Positions 17,537 to 28,095 of a stretch of DNA of 64,000 nt are shown piece by piece. The notes beneath the pieces are model-generated. The model did not search any database. It was not told the DNA's origin and worked only from the letters and a program-made list of their open reading frames with translations. The number at the start of each line of letters is the position of its first letter. The stretch's first letter is position 1. The translations under genes were made by a program, and so were the position numbers. This DNA is from Kribbella jiaozuonensis (GTDB taxonomy: Bacteria > Actinomycetota > Actinomycetes > Propionibacteriales > Kribbellaceae): positions 1,488,001 to 1,552,000 of the forward strand of contig NZ_SZPZ01000001.1 of the NCBI RefSeq assembly GCF_005233875.1, read 5' to 3'.

Positions 17537-20500
17537 GTGAGCTATCCGAGGGTTGGGGTGCCGGGGTTTCCAGAGGTTGAGCTTGGGGTGCTTGCGTACT
17601 GGGAGGGGGATGGGACGTTCAGGGCCTCGCTGAAAGGTGAGGAGGAGTTTGTTTTTTATGATGGGCCGCCGTTTGCGAATGGGTTGCCGCATTACGGGCA
17701 TCTGCTCACCGGGTACGTGAAGGACGTCGTGCCGCGGTACCAGACGATGCGTGGGTATCGGGTGGAGCGGCGGTTCGGGTGGGATACGCATGGGTTGCCG
17801 GCTGAGTTGGAGGCTCAGCGGGTGCTGGGGCTGAAGACGAAGGCGGAGATCCTGAAGCTGGGGATCGAGAAGTTCAACGATGCTTGTCGGGCGTCGGTGC
17901 TGAAGTACACCGATGAGTGGCGGTCGTATGTGACGCGGCAGGCGCGGTGGGTGGACTTCGAGCATGATTACAAGACGCTGAATCCCGACTACATGGAGTC
18001 GGTGATCTGGGCGTTCAAGACGCTTTATGACAAGGGGCTCGTGTACGAGGGGCTGCGCGTCCTTCCGTACTGCTGGAACGACGAGACCCCGCTGTCGAAC
18101 CACGAGCTGCGGATGGACGACGACGTCTACCAGCCTCGTCAGGACCCGTCGGTGACGGTCGCGGTCGAGCTGGAGACGGGGGAGCGGCTGCTCGCCTGGA
18201 CCACAACCCCGTGGACTCTGCCGAGCAACCTCGCGATGGCGGTCGGCCCGGACGTGGACTACGTCGTCGTGGACGACGCTGAAGGCCGGCCGACGATCCT
18301 GGCGGAGGCGCGGCTCGCGGCCTACGCCGGCTCGCACGGCGACGACGGAGGCCTCGGCACCGAGGTGCGTCGGCGCCTCAAAGGCTCAGACCTGATCGGA
18401 CTGCACTACACCCCGCTCTTCGACTTCCTCGTCGGCACCGAGAACGCGTTCCAGGTGATCGCGGCCGACCACGTGACCACCGACGACGGTACGGGCGTGG
18501 TGCACATGGCTCCGGCGTACGGCGAGGAGGACCAGCTTGCGTGCGACGCGGTCGGCATCCCCACGGTCCTGACCGTCGACGACGCAGCACACTTCACCGC
18601 GGTCGTGCCGCCGTACCAAGGCCTGCACGTCTTCGAGGCCAACCGCCCGATCATCCGCGACCTGCGTGCCGCGGGCGCGTTGATCCGCGAGGACAGCATC
18701 GTGCACAGCTACCCGCACTGCTGGCGGTGCCGGAATCCGCTGATCTACAAGGCGGTTTCGAGCTGGTTCGTCGAGGTGACCCGGATCCGCGACCGGATGG
18801 TCGAGTTGAACGAACAGATCACCTGGGTCCCGGAGCACGTCAAGCACGGGCAGTTCGGCAAGTGGCTGTCCAACGCGCGCGACTGGTCGATCAGCCGCAA
18901 CCGGTTCTGGGGTTCGCCGATCCCGGTCTGGCGGTCGGACGATCCGGCGTACCCGCGGATCGACGTCTACGGCTCGATCGAGGAGCTGGAGCGCGACTTC
19001 GGTGTCGAGGTCCGCGACCTGCATCGCCCGTACGTCGACGAGCTGACCCGGCCCAACCCGGACGACCCGACCGGCCGGTCGACGATGCGGCGGGTGCCGG
19101 ATGTGCTGGACGTCTGGTTCGACTCGGGCTCGATGAGTTTCGCGCAGGTGCACTACCCGTTCGAGAACCAGGACTGGTTCGAGAATCACTTCCCGGGCGA
19201 CTTCATCGTCGAGTACATCGGCCAGACCCGCGGCTGGTTCTACACCTTGCACGTGTTGTCGACGGCGCTGTTCGACCGGCCGGCGTTCCGGTCGTGCCTG
19301 AGTCACGGGATCGTGCTCGGCAACGACGGGCAGAAGATGAGCAAGTCGCTGCGGAACTACCCGGACGTCACGGAGGTGTTCGATCGCGACGGCGCGGACG
19401 CGATGCGCTGGTTCCTGATGTCGAGCCCGATCCTCCGCGGCGGCAACCTCGTCGTCACCGAGCAGGCCATCCGCGACGGCGTCCGCCAGACGCTGATCCC
19501 GCTCTGGAACGCCTGGTCCTTCTTCACCCTCTACGCCAACGCCGCAGGCGTCTCCGGCACCCGGTCCACCGCCTCGCCGCATGTCCTGGACCGCTACCTC
19601 CTCGCCAGCCTCCGCGAGTGTGTCGCCGACGTCCAGACCCACCTCGATCGCTACGACATCGCATCCGCATGCGACGCAGTCCAGAGCTACACCGAGGTCC
19701 TCACCAACTGGTACATCCGCCGCTCCCGAGACCGCTTCTGGTCCGGCGAACAGGACGCGATCAACACGCTCTACACCGCCCTCGAGGTCCTGTGCCGTAC
19801 GGCGGCACCGCTCCTTCCGCTGGTCACCGAGGACATCTGGCGCGGCCTCACCGGCGAACGCTCGGTGCACCTGACCGATTGGCCTTCGTACGGCGAACTC
19901 CCCGACGACCCCGAGCTGGTAGAGCGGATGGAACGCGCCCGCGAGGTGTGTTCGGTCGCGTCCTCGATCCGCAAGGCGAGCGGGATCCGGGCGCGCCAAC
20001 CGCTACGCACCCTGACCGTCGCGACCGCGGCCGACCTTGCCGATCTCGCGCCGTTGATCGCCGCCGAGGTCAACGTCCGCGACGTCGTGCTGACCTCCGC
20101 CGACGCCGTCGATGCGCCGGTCTCACAGCGGTTGACCGTGAACGCGCGCGCAGCCGGCCCGCGCCTCGGTCGCGACGTACAGCAGGTGATCAAGGCATCG
20201 AAGTCCGGCGACTGGTCGGTCTCCGCCGACGGCGTAGTAGTTGCTGGCGGCATCGAACTGCAGGACGGCGAGTACACGCTGGAGACCACGCTCGCGGACG
20301 GGCACGAGGCGAGTGCGCTGCTCCCGGGCGGTGGGTTCGTCGTACTGGACACGACGATCACACCCGATCTGGAGGCGGAAGGTGTCGCGCGGGACGTCGT
20401 ACGGGCGATCCAGCAGGCGCGGCGCGATGCCGGGTTCGAGGTGACGGATCGGGTCCGGCTGACGCTGACCGCGGACCCGTCGACCGCGGCCGCCGTACAG

Positions 20501-20590
20501 ACGCATCGTGAGCTGATCATGGGCGAGACACTGGCGACCGCGCTGGAGGTTGTGGAGGGCACCGAGCTGACGGTCGGCGTGACTGCTTAA
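17537..20590 (+). CDS. ileS: isoleucyl-tRNA synthetase
   Basis: A 1017-residue class I synthetase. The HIGH motif is HYGH at residues 52-55 ([12 protein letters not shown]) and the KMSKS loop is at ~600-604 ([15 protein letters not shown]). The editing domain shows [16 protein letters not shown] and [17 protein letters not shown], and [14 protein letters not shown] marks the anticodon-binding region. The sequence follows the mycobacterial, eukaryote-like IleRS type, a group known for natural mupirocin resistance. I prefer GTG 17537 because TAGCAT lies 7 nt upstream; ATG 17528 is the alternative. The first ~500 bp use more G- and T-ending codons (GGG, GTT, TTT) than the rest. Confidence 0.95.
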   Translation: MSYPRVGVPGFPEVELGVLAYWEGDGTFRASLKGEEEFVFYDGPPFANGLPHYGHLLTGYVKDVVPRYQTMRGYRVERRFGWDTHGLPAELEAQRVLGLKTKAEILKLGIEKFNDACRASVLKYTDEWRSYVTRQARWVDFEHDYKTLNPDYMESVIWAFKTLYDKGLVYEGLRVLPYCWNDETPLSNHELRMDDDVYQPRQDPSVTVAVELETGERLLAWTTTPWTLPSNLAMAVGPDVDYVVVDDAEGRPTILAEARLAAYAGSHGDDGGLGTEVRRRLKGSDLIGLHYTPLFDFLVGTENAFQVIAADHVTTDDGTGVVHMAPAYGEEDQLACDAVGIPTVLTVDDAAHFTAVVPPYQGLHVFEANRPIIRDLRAAGALIREDSIVHSYPHCWRCRNPLIYKAVSSWFVEVTRIRDRMVELNEQITWVPEHVKHGQFGKWLSNARDWSISRNRFWGSPIPVWRSDDPAYPRIDVYGSIEELERDFGVEVRDLHRPYVDELTRPNPDDPTGRSTMRRVPDVLDVWFDSGSMSFAQVHYPFENQDWFENHFPGDFIVEYIGQTRGWFYTLHVLSTALFDRPAFRSCLSHGIVLGNDGQKMSKSLRNYPDVTEVFDRDGADAMRWFLMSSPILRGGNLVVTEQAIRDGVRQTLIPLWNAWSFFTLYANAAGVSGTRSTASPHVLDRYLLASLRECVADVQTHLDRYDIASACDAVQSYTEVLTNWYIRRSRDRFWSGEQDAINTLYTALEVLCRTAAPLLPLVTEDIWRGLTGERSVHLTDWPSYGELPDDPELVERMERAREVCSVASSIRKASGIRARQPLRTLTVATAADLADLAPLIAAEVNVRDVVLTSADAVDAPVSQRLTVNARAAGPRLGRDVQQVIKASKSGDWSVSADGVVVAGGIELQDGEYTLETTLADGHEASALLPGGGFVVLDTTITPDLEAEGVARDVVRAIQQARRDAGFEVTDRVRLTLTADPSTAAAVQTHRELIMGETLATALEVVEGTELTVGVTA

Positions 20591-20600
20591 GGTGGCGCTC

Positions 20601-21578
20601 ATGGAGACGCGGAGGCTTGGACGGACCGGTCGGGACGTGGGCGTGGTCGGGCTCGGTGCGTGGCAGTTGGGCGCGGACTGGGGCGCGGTGGACGAGAGCG
20701 ACGCGCTCGGCGTGCTGCACGCGGCGATCGAGGGCGGCGTCACGTTCATCGACACGGCTGATGTGTACGGCGATGGGCGGAGCGAGCGCCTCGTCGGACA
20801 GGTGCTGAAGACACACGATGGGCTGACCGTCGCCACCAAGATGGGCCGCCGCGTCGAGCAGGTGCCGGAGAACTACAACCTCGACAACTTCCGCGCCTGG
20901 AACGACCGTTCCCGGCAGAACCTCGGCGTCGACACGATCGACCTGGTCCAGCTGCACTGCCCGCCGACGCCCGTGTACTCGAACGACGAGGTGTTCGACG
21001 CGCTCGACTCGATGGTCGAGGAGGGACGGATCGCGGCGTACGGCGTGAGCGTCGAGACCAGCGCCGAGGCCCTCACCGCGATCGCCCGGCCGAACGTTGC
21101 GTCCGTGCAGATCATCCTGAACGCGTTCCGTCTGAAGCCTCTCGACGAGGTGCTCCCCGCGGCGCAGGCGGCCGGCGTCGGCATCATCGCCCGGGTCCCG
21201 CTGGCGAGCGGTCTGCTCTCCGGCAAGTACGACGAGCACACTACGTTCTCGGCCGACGACCACCGCACGTACAACCGTCACGGCGAGGCCTTCGACGTCG
21301 GCGAGACCTTCTCCGGCGTCGACTTCGCCACCGGCCTGGCCGCCGTACGGCGCCTGATGCCCTGGCTCCCGGCCGGTACCACGATGGCCCAGTTCGCCCT
21401 CCGCTGGATCCTCGACCAGCCCGGCGTCTCCGTCGTCATCCCCGGCGCCCGCAACCCCGAACAGGTAGCCGGCAATGTCTCGGCCGCCGCCATCCCGCCC
21501 CTCACCGACGATCAGTTGGCCGCGGTCCGGGATGCGTACGACGAGCTGATCCGCCCGCAGATCCACGACCGCTGGTAA
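20601..21578 (+). CDS. aldo/keto reductase
   Basis: A 325-residue NADPH-dependent oxidoreductase of the AKR superfamily. It shows RRLGRTGRDVGVVGLGAWQLG, the catalytic aspartate/tyrosine segment FIDTADVYGDGRSE, the lysine strand VATKMGRR, and the cofactor-binding end VVIPGARNPEQVAGN. ATG 20601 has AAGGTGG 5 nt upstream. It starts 10 nt after ileS, so it may be read through. The substrate is unknown. Confidence 0.9.
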   Translation: METRRLGRTGRDVGVVGLGAWQLGADWGAVDESDALGVLHAAIEGGVTFIDTADVYGDGRSERLVGQVLKTHDGLTVATKMGRRVEQVPENYNLDNFRAWNDRSRQNLGVDTIDLVQLHCPPTPVYSNDEVFDALDSMVEEGRIAAYGVSVETSAEALTAIARPNVASVQIILNAFRLKPLDEVLPAAQAAGVGIIARVPLASGLLSGKYDEHTTFSADDHRTYNRHGEAFDVGETFSGVDFATGLAAVRRLMPWLPAGTTMAQFALRWILDQPGVSVVIPGARNPEQVAGNVSAAAIPPLTDDQLAAVRDAYDELIRPQIHDRW

Positions 21579-21649
21579 CGCGCTGTCCGCATTGTGGACC
21601 GACTCCGTGGTTGGCGGGGTCGGTGCGGCGCTCGCCGTACCGTGGAGGC

Positions 21650-22108
21650 GTGTTGGTGATCGAGAAGTCGACGTACGACGCGATCGTGGCCCATGCCCGG
21701 AAGGACCATCCGGACGAGGCGTGCGGTGTGGTCGCGGGTGCGGAGGGGTCGGACCGGGCCACCCGGTTCCTCCCGATGCTGAACGCGGCGATGTCGCCGA
21801 CGTTCTACGAGTTCGACTCCGGCGACCTGTTCCGGCTGTACAAGGAGCTCGACGAGCGGGACGAGGAGCCGGTGGTGATCTACCACTCGCACACCGCCAC
21901 CGAGGCGTACCCGTCGCGCACCGACATCAACCTCGCCCAGGAGCCCGGCGCGCACTACGTGCTGGTGTCGACGCGGGACGGCGCGGACTCCCCGGCGTAC
22001 GACGGGTCGGTCGAGTTCCGCTCGTACCGGATCGTCGACGGCGAGGTCACGGAAGAAGAAGTACGCGTGGTTGGTTCCTATGAAGAAACCTCTGAAGGAG
22101 AGCACTGA
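21650..22108 (+). CDS. mec: JAMM metallopeptidase Mec, processes the CysO-cysteine adduct
   Basis: A 152-residue zinc peptidase of the Mov34/JAMM family. The site is His79-Ser-His81-x10-Asp92 (YHSHTATEAYPSRTD) with an upstream glutamate. Mycobacterial Mec releases cysteine from the C-terminus of the sulfur carrier CysO. The next two genes are cysO and cysM, as in Mycobacterium. GTG 21650 is chosen because TACCGT lies 6 nt upstream and the VLVI start is conserved; GTG 21656 after GGAGG is the alternative. Confidence 0.93.
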   Translation: MLVIEKSTYDAIVAHARKDHPDEACGVVAGAEGSDRATRFLPMLNAAMSPTFYEFDSGDLFRLYKELDERDEEPVVIYHSHTATEAYPSRTDINLAQEPGAHYVLVSTRDGADSPAYDGSVEFRSYRIVDGEVTEEEVRVVGSYEETSEGEH

Positions 22109-23338
<1,230 letters not shown>

Positions 23339-23374
23339 TGGCCGGGCCGGCGGGCGGAGTGCCGGTCCGGACGC

Positions 23375-23399
23375 GATGCCCTTAGTTGCCCTGGGCATC
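23375..23399. terminator. hairpin between cysM and the convergent small membrane gene
   Basis: GATGCCC (23375-23381) and GGGCATC (23393-23399) pair around an 11-nt loop, followed by TAAAAC. The position fits a terminator shared by the two converging genes. Confidence 0.5.
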
Positions 23400-23422
23400 T
23401 AAAACGATCAGGTCATACCCGC

Positions 23423-23779
23423 CTACTGTTGTTTGAAGAAGAGCTTGCGGCCCAGCCGGGGCTGGATCCCGCGACCCTTGCAGCTGCTGCAGGGGCGTTG
23501 GGCGTAGCTGAAGATGCTGCCGTGGTGCCGGCCGGCACCTTTGCATCGGCCGCATTTCGCGTTCGGGTGCAGGGACAGTGAGACGACGTACAACGCGAAC
23601 GCCGCCATCAGGAGCAGCAACAGCATGCCGGTCGGCCCGATGGCCGTCAGCACGTCTGCCGCGGTGCCCGTGTTGGAATCCGTGGCCTGACTGGCCGCCT
23701 GTCCTGCGGCGGTCACGTGATCAGGTTGTGGAGTTGGTGCGGTGCCCAGTACCACCGCGGTGTAATGCGCCAAGTTCAT
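23423..23779 (-). CDS. small membrane protein with two CxxCxGxG zinc-knuckle-like motifs
   Basis: A 118-residue protein. One strong membrane helix is at residues ~51-69 (MLLLLLMAAFALYVVSLSL), followed by a short cysteine-rich tail with CGRCKGAG and CSSCKGRG. These resemble half of the DnaJ zinc finger and would form one zinc site. The N-terminal ~45 residues are polar and low in complexity. It lies between cysM and murI, where mycobacteria carry a rhomboid protease gene, but on the opposite strand. The function is unknown; it may be a membrane-tethered zinc or redox domain. Confidence 0.65.
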   Translation of the reverse strand: MNLAHYTAVVLGTAPTPQPDHVTAAGQAASQATDSNTGTAADVLTAIGPTGMLLLLLMAAFALYVVSLSLHPNAKCGRCKGAGRHHGSIFSYAQRPCSSCKGRGIQPRLGRKLFFKQQ

Positions 23780-23947
23780 GGCATCACGAGGGGCGGTCGA
23801 ACAAACATCGCTCCAGAGTGGCGTGCATCACGCGAAAAGGCAATTCCATAACGTAAAGATGTGGACAACTCCGGCGTGTCGTTCGACAAGGTTAGGTAAG
23901 GCTCCCTTCGCGACTGCCCGGAAACAGACTTGTATAAGCTCTCCTCC

Positions 23948-24751
23948 GTGGCAGACGCACCGGTGGGGATCTTCGATTCAGGCTTCGGCGGACTCACCGT
24001 CGCCCGCGCGGTTCTCGATCAGTTGCCGCACGAACCGATCCTGTATCTCGGCGACACCGCCCGCCAGCCGTACGGTCCGAAGCCGATCGCCGAGGTGCGT
24101 GAGTACGCGCTGGAGTGTCTCGATCACCTGGTCGAGGCCGGCGTGAAGATGCTCGTGATCGCGTGCAACTCCGCCAGCGCCGCGATGCTGCGCGACGCCC
24201 GCGAGCGGTACGACGTACCGGTCGTCGAGGTGATCCTGCCCGCGGCCCGGCGAGCGGTTGCCGCGACGCGCAACCAGCGCGTCGGCGTGATCTGCACCAG
24301 GGCAACAGCTCAATCGCTTGCGTACGAAGACGGTTTCGCCGCGGCGCCGCAGATCGAGCTGTTCACGCAGGCGTGTCCGAAGTTCGTACCGTTCGTCGAG
24401 GCCGGTGTGACGTCCGGGCCCGAGCTGATCGAGGCCGCGCACGAGTACCTCGATCCGATGGTCGAAGCGGGCGTCGACACGCTGATCCTTGGTTGCACCC
24501 ACTACCCGCTGCTCACGGGCGTGATCTCGTACGTGATGGGTGACAACGTCACCCTGGTCAGCAGCGCCGACGAGTGCGCCAAGGACGTCTACAGCGTGCT
24601 GACGAAGACCGGTCTGCTGCGCCCGGACAACCTGCCTGCCCCGCAGCACCGCTTCGTCACGACCGGCAGCCCGGACGTGTTCGCGGCGATCGGCTCGCGC
24701 TTCCTCGGGCCGGTGCTGTCCAGCGTCGACCAGTTCGCCTGGGTCCGCTGA
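23948..24751 (+). CDS. murI: glutamate racemase
   Basis: A 267-residue cofactor-free racemase that makes D-glutamate for peptidoglycan. The catalytic cysteines are Cys73 (ACNSASA) and Cys183 (GCTHYPLL); the DSGFGGLTV start and GDTARQPYG are family motifs. I chose GTG 23948 because the -10 box TAAGCT (23935-23940) is only 7 nt upstream, implying a leaderless mRNA; TTG 23930 would overlap that box. It keeps the actinobacterial order cysM-murI-Rv1339. Confidence 0.94.
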   Translation: MADAPVGIFDSGFGGLTVARAVLDQLPHEPILYLGDTARQPYGPKPIAEVREYALECLDHLVEAGVKMLVIACNSASAAMLRDARERYDVPVVEVILPAARRAVAATRNQRVGVICTRATAQSLAYEDGFAAAPQIELFTQACPKFVPFVEAGVTSGPELIEAAHEYLDPMVEAGVDTLILGCTHYPLLTGVISYVMGDNVTLVSSADECAKDVYSVLTKTGLLRPDNLPAPQHRFVTTGSPDVFAAIGSRFLGPVLSSVDQFAWVR

Positions 24752-24878
24752 ACTGTGACCTGGGTCGCACCCGGATGTTGTCAGCGGCATCGGACCGCGG
24801 TGGATCGCCTGTGTGGCAGGCGGATCGACGCGTCGGGCCTGTCTGCAAACGTCGGAACTCGCCGGTAGTGTTCGAAGT

Positions 24879-25625
24879 ATGAAGCTCACCGTGATCGGTT
24901 GCTCCGGGTCTGTGCCCGGGCCGGACTCGGCCGCCTCGAGCTATCTGGTCACTGCCGAGGGGTTCAACCTGATCCTCGACCTCGGCAGCGGTGCGCTCGG
25001 TTCGCTCCAGCGGCACCTCGCGGTGCCGGAGATCGGAGCGATCGGCCTGTCCCACTTGCATCCTGACCACTGCATGGATCTGTGCGGTCTGTACGTCGCG
25101 GCGAAGTACGCGCCGGGCTCGCCGATCCCGCGGATCCCCGTCTACGGCCCACCCGGTACTGCGCAGCGGATGGCGCTCGCCTACGACCTGCCGCTTGATC
25201 CGGGGATGGAGGAGCAGCTGGACTTCCATGCCTGGCAGGAAGTCCAGACCATCGGGCCTTTCACGATCCGCACGGCGCCGATGGTGCACCCGGTTCCGGC
25301 GTACGCGATCCGCGTTGAGCACGGCAACAAGTCGCTCGTCTACACCGGCGACACCGGGCCGAACGACGCGTTGATCGACCTCGCCCGCGGCGCCGACGTG
25401 CTGCTGTCCGAGGCGGCGCTGCCGGACAACGATTCGCACAACCCGACCGACCTGCACCTGACCCCGGCCGACGCCGGTGAGCACGCCAAGAAGGCCGGCG
25501 TGAAACGGCTCGTGATCACCCACGTCCCACCGTGGTACGACCGCGTCACCCAGGCCGAGAACGCCCGCCGTACCTTCTCCGGTCCGGTCGAGATCGCCAC
25601 CCCACATGCCGTTTTCGACATCTGA
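24879..25625 (+). CDS. metallo-beta-lactamase-fold phosphodiesterase, Rv1339 family
   Basis: A 248-residue MBL-fold hydrolase. MKLTVIGCSGSVPGPDSAASSYLV is followed by the metal motif HLHPDH, then VHPVPAYAIRV, YTGDTGPND and ITHVPPW, ligands typical of the RNase Z / class II phosphodiesterase group. Its place right after murI marks it as the counterpart of Mycobacterium Rv1339, which has been described as an atypical cAMP phosphodiesterase. TAGTGT lies 7 nt before the ATG, suggesting its own leaderless transcript. Another phosphodiester substrate remains possible. Confidence 0.85.
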   Translation: MKLTVIGCSGSVPGPDSAASSYLVTAEGFNLILDLGSGALGSLQRHLAVPEIGAIGLSHLHPDHCMDLCGLYVAAKYAPGSPIPRIPVYGPPGTAQRMALAYDLPLDPGMEEQLDFHAWQEVQTIGPFTIRTAPMVHPVPAYAIRVEHGNKSLVYTGDTGPNDALIDLARGADVLLSEAALPDNDSHNPTDLHLTPADAGEHAKKAGVKRLVITHVPPWYDRVTQAENARRTFSGPVEIATPHAVFDI

Positions 25626-26442
25626 CGGCGTGCGGTTGTGGACCGCAACCAGTGGTACGGCAACCTCCGCGGCGCCGGTCGTCATCCTGCACGGGGGACC
25701 GGGGCTGTGGGACGACTACGCCGTGCTCGCGGAGATGATCGACGACCTCACCGTGGTCCATCGCTTCGACCAGCGCGGCTGCGGCAGGTCCGATCCGTCC
25801 GAGGTCCAGACGATGGCCCGACTCGCGCAGGACATCGACGAGCTCCGCGCGTACTTCGGCCATGAGCGGATCGTTGTCCTCGGCCACTCCTTCGGCGCAT
25901 CGCTCGCGTTGCTGTACGCCGCGACGTACGCCGATCATGCAGCTGGACTGGTCTACCTCGACGGCGTCGGCATCGGCGACTGGCATGCGGCGGCCCAGGC
26001 AGAGGCGGAGCGCCGCATGACGCCGGACCAGCGGGCTCGGCTCGAAGGGCTGTCCGGGCGCAAGCGCACACCGGCCGAGGAGACCGAGTTCCGGACACTG
26101 TCGTGGTTCACCGATCACGCGGACCGCGACCGTGCGATGGAGTGGGCTCATCGGAGCGCATCGGTCGATCTCCCGATCAACTTCGCCGCCAACAGCGCGC
26201 TCAGCGCGGACATGCGGAGCTGGCCGGACGACTACGCCCTCGGCCTCGCCGCGAGCCTTGAGTGCCCGGTCACGTTCATCCACGGCGAGGGCGATCCGCG
26301 GCCGGCCTCCGCTGTGCGTGCGTTGGCCGGGGATCATGCCTTCGAGTTGATACCGGCCGCCGGGCATTCGCCGTGGCTGGAGCAGCCGGAGCTGTTTCGG
26401 GGTCTGCTGCGACGGATCGTGTCAGGCGAAGAAGGCGCGTAA
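25606..26442 (+). CDS. alpha/beta hydrolase, proline iminopeptidase-like (S33)
   Basis: A 278-residue hydrolase. HGGPG (residues ~29-33) is the oxyanion motif of S33 peptidases, FDQRGCGRSDP follows, the nucleophile elbow is GHSFGAS, and the acid/base end has FIHGEGDPR and AAGHSPW. It overlaps the preceding gene by 20 nt and the convergent hydrolase by 21 nt. It is the first gene of the block that splits the murI-rph gene order. The substrate is unknown. Confidence 0.85.
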   Translation: MPFSTSDGVRLWTATSGTATSAAPVVILHGGPGLWDDYAVLAEMIDDLTVVHRFDQRGCGRSDPSEVQTMARLAQDIDELRAYFGHERIVVLGHSFGASLALLYAATYADHAAGLVYLDGVGIGDWHAAAQAEAERRMTPDQRARLEGLSGRKRTPAEETEFRTLSWFTDHADRDRAMEWAHRSASVDLPINFAANSALSADMRSWPDDYALGLAASLECPVTFIHGEGDPRPASAVRALAGDHAFELIPAAGHSPWLEQPELFRGLLRRIVSGEEGA

Positions 26443-27258
26443 AGCCTGAGCGACCTCGGCCGGGCCGCCGTCGTTCGTCGGGCCGGAGTGGTCGAGCTTC
26501 GGGATGGTGATCCTTGCCGAGCGGGGGAGTACGGCGGTCAGCTCGTCGAGCGAGCGTCCGAAGTACGCCGGACTGCGCGAGCCCGCGAGCAGCAGGACGT
26601 CGGCGTCGACGCTCGCATAGTCCTTCGCCGTGCCCGCGAGTTCGTCGATCAGCTGCATGTCGCCGGCCATCGTCGGGACGAGAGCCGGGATCGGTACGTC
26701 GTCGCCCTTGGCCGTCCGCTGGAACCGGAGCGCGACGTTCAGCGGCGGGACGAGGATGAAGCGCGGGACCGTGGTGAACACCCGATCGGCCTGCAGACCT
26801 TTGAGTGTGCTGACAAGCGCTGCCGCGATCTTGCCGTCGGCGAGCTCGCGGCGGTAGCGCGGCACCCAGTCGACCGGGACCGATCCGTTGACGTCCAGCG
26901 GCGGCTCGTAGAGCGCGAGTTTCTCGATGGCCGGCGACACCCGCGCCGTACGAAGGCCGATCAGTGCCCCCGAACTCAGTCCGAACACTCGCGAAGCGCC
27001 GGCTTCCTTGAGCAACGCCTGCAGGTCCTCGACCTCGCGGTCGATCCCGTAGTCGGCGCCGTGCGGTCCGCTCAGACCACGCCCCCGACGGTCCGGCACG
27101 GTGACGGTGAAGTCGCCGGCCAGCGCTTCGGCCAGCTGCATGAAGTCCTGCGCGGCGAGCATCGACCCGTGCAGCAGGATCACGTCCGGCCCACTCCCGA
27201 GCCGCCGGAAGCCGATGGTCGTGCCGTCGGCCGACACGACAGATCCCTTGCGATACAT
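26422..27258 (-). CDS. alpha/beta fold hydrolase
   Basis: A 278-residue protein with LLHGSMLAAQDFMQ (oxyanion loop), VPDRRGRGLSGPHG, the nucleophile elbow FGLSSGALIG, and a C-terminal KLDHSGPTNDGG histidine region. The start ATG 27258 has a strong GGGGAGGA ribosome site. It is divergent from a TetR gene, with an almost perfect 38-bp palindrome between them, so the TetR protein very likely controls it. Confidence 0.87.
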   Translation of the reverse strand: MYRKGSVVSADGTTIGFRRLGSGPDVILLHGSMLAAQDFMQLAEALAGDFTVTVPDRRGRGLSGPHGADYGIDREVEDLQALLKEAGASRVFGLSSGALIGLRTARVSPAIEKLALYEPPLDVNGSVPVDWVPRYRRELADGKIAAALVSTLKGLQADRVFTTVPRFILVPPLNVALRFQRTAKGDDVPIPALVPTMAGDMQLIDELAGTAKDYASVDADVLLLAGSRSPAYFGRSLDELTAVLPRSARITIPKLDHSGPTNDGGPAEVAQALRAFFA

Positions 27259-27278
27259 GTTGTCCTCCCCAAACCCGG

Positions 27279-27316
27279 GCACGCTGTACGCAGTAACGCT
27301 ACTGCGAACAGCGTGC
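27279..27316. promoter_or_regulatory. 38-bp palindromic TetR operator between hydrolase and regulator
   Basis: The arms GCACGCTGTACGCAGTA (27279-27295) and TACTGCGAACAGCGTGC (27300-27316) pair with one mismatch around ACGC. A further half-site CGCAGTAA follows at 27316. The right arm ends 4 nt before a TAAACT -10 box (27321-27326) that lies 7 nt from the TetR start codon. Confidence 0.85.
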
Positions 27317-27333
27317 GCAGTAAACTCCTGCCC

Positions 27334-28035
27334 ATGGACCGACCACCGATCTGGCTCCGCCCGGAGCGAGCCGCCCGCGGGCCGCGGCCGGCGCACAGTC
27401 GCGAGGAGATCGCCGCGGCCGCCGTCCGGGTCGCGGACGCCGAAGGGCTCGCGGCCGTGTCGATGCGGCGTGTGGCGACCGAGCTCGGCACCGGCACGAC
27501 CTCGCTCTACCGGTACGTCGACGGCAAGGACGAGCTCTTCGACCTGATGGTCGATCGCGCGATGGGCGACGGCGAGCCGCCGGTGCCGACCGGCGACTGG
27601 CGGGTCGACCTGGCGGCGGTCGCTCACGCGCAACGCGCGATGATGCTGCGCCATCCCTGGCTCGTCCGCCTACCGGCGACCAGGCCGGTCCTTGGTCCGA
27701 ACACGCTGGCCTGGCTGGAGGCGACGTACGCCGCGGTCGACGTACCGGGCCTGGATGCCGACGAGGTGCTGACGCAGGCGGCGACCTTGCTGACCTTCGT
27801 GCGTGGTCACGCGCTGGAGGAGCTGACCGAGCGTGAGGCGGGCTCGACGATGGCGGACTGGCTGACGAAGCAGTCGCAGCAGTACGCCGAGCAGGTGATC
27901 GGGAGCGGCGACTACCCGCATCTGAGCCGGATGATGATCGAGGCCGAGACGCCGCACGCGGCCGACCGGTTCGACCGGCTGTTCGCGCGGAGTCTGGAGC
28001 ACGTGCTGACCGGGCTGGCGGCGGAGCGGGACTAG
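27334..28035 (+). CDS. TetR-family regulator
   Basis: A 233-residue regulator. The DNA-binding domain is near residues 20-70 (SREEIAAAAVRVADAEGLAAVSMRRVATELGTGTTSLYRYVDGKDEL); the C-terminal part resembles the tetracycline-repressor-type ligand domain. Its own start is covered by the 38-bp palindrome, indicating autoregulation together with the divergent hydrolase gene. Confidence 0.9.
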   Translation: MDRPPIWLRPERAARGPRPAHSREEIAAAAVRVADAEGLAAVSMRRVATELGTGTTSLYRYVDGKDELFDLMVDRAMGDGEPPVPTGDWRVDLAAVAHAQRAMMLRHPWLVRLPATRPVLGPNTLAWLEATYAAVDVPGLDADEVLTQAATLLTFVRGHALEELTEREAGSTMADWLTKQSQQYAEQVIGSGDYPHLSRMMIEAETPHAADRFDRLFARSLEHVLTGLAAERD

Positions 28036-28046
28036 ACATCTCACGA

Positions 28047-28084
28047 TTCTGAGATCTACTCTCAAATTAGAGTTGATCTCAGAA
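28047..28084. promoter_or_regulatory. 38-bp palindromic operator upstream of the DHA2 exporter
   Basis: The arms TTCTGAGATCTACTCT (28047-28062) and AGAGTTGATCTCAGAA (28069-28084) differ at one position and flank CAAATT. The right arm reaches the exporter's ribosome site. The likely ligand is the TetR encoded downstream of the exporter. Confidence 0.85.
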
Positions 28085-28095
28085 AGGTGTTTGTC

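Noticed and set aside
26488..27333. Long N-terminal extension of the TetR gene
   Set aside because: It is antisense to the hydrolase and arginine-rich without known motifs; the operator and -10 box lie right before ATG 27334.
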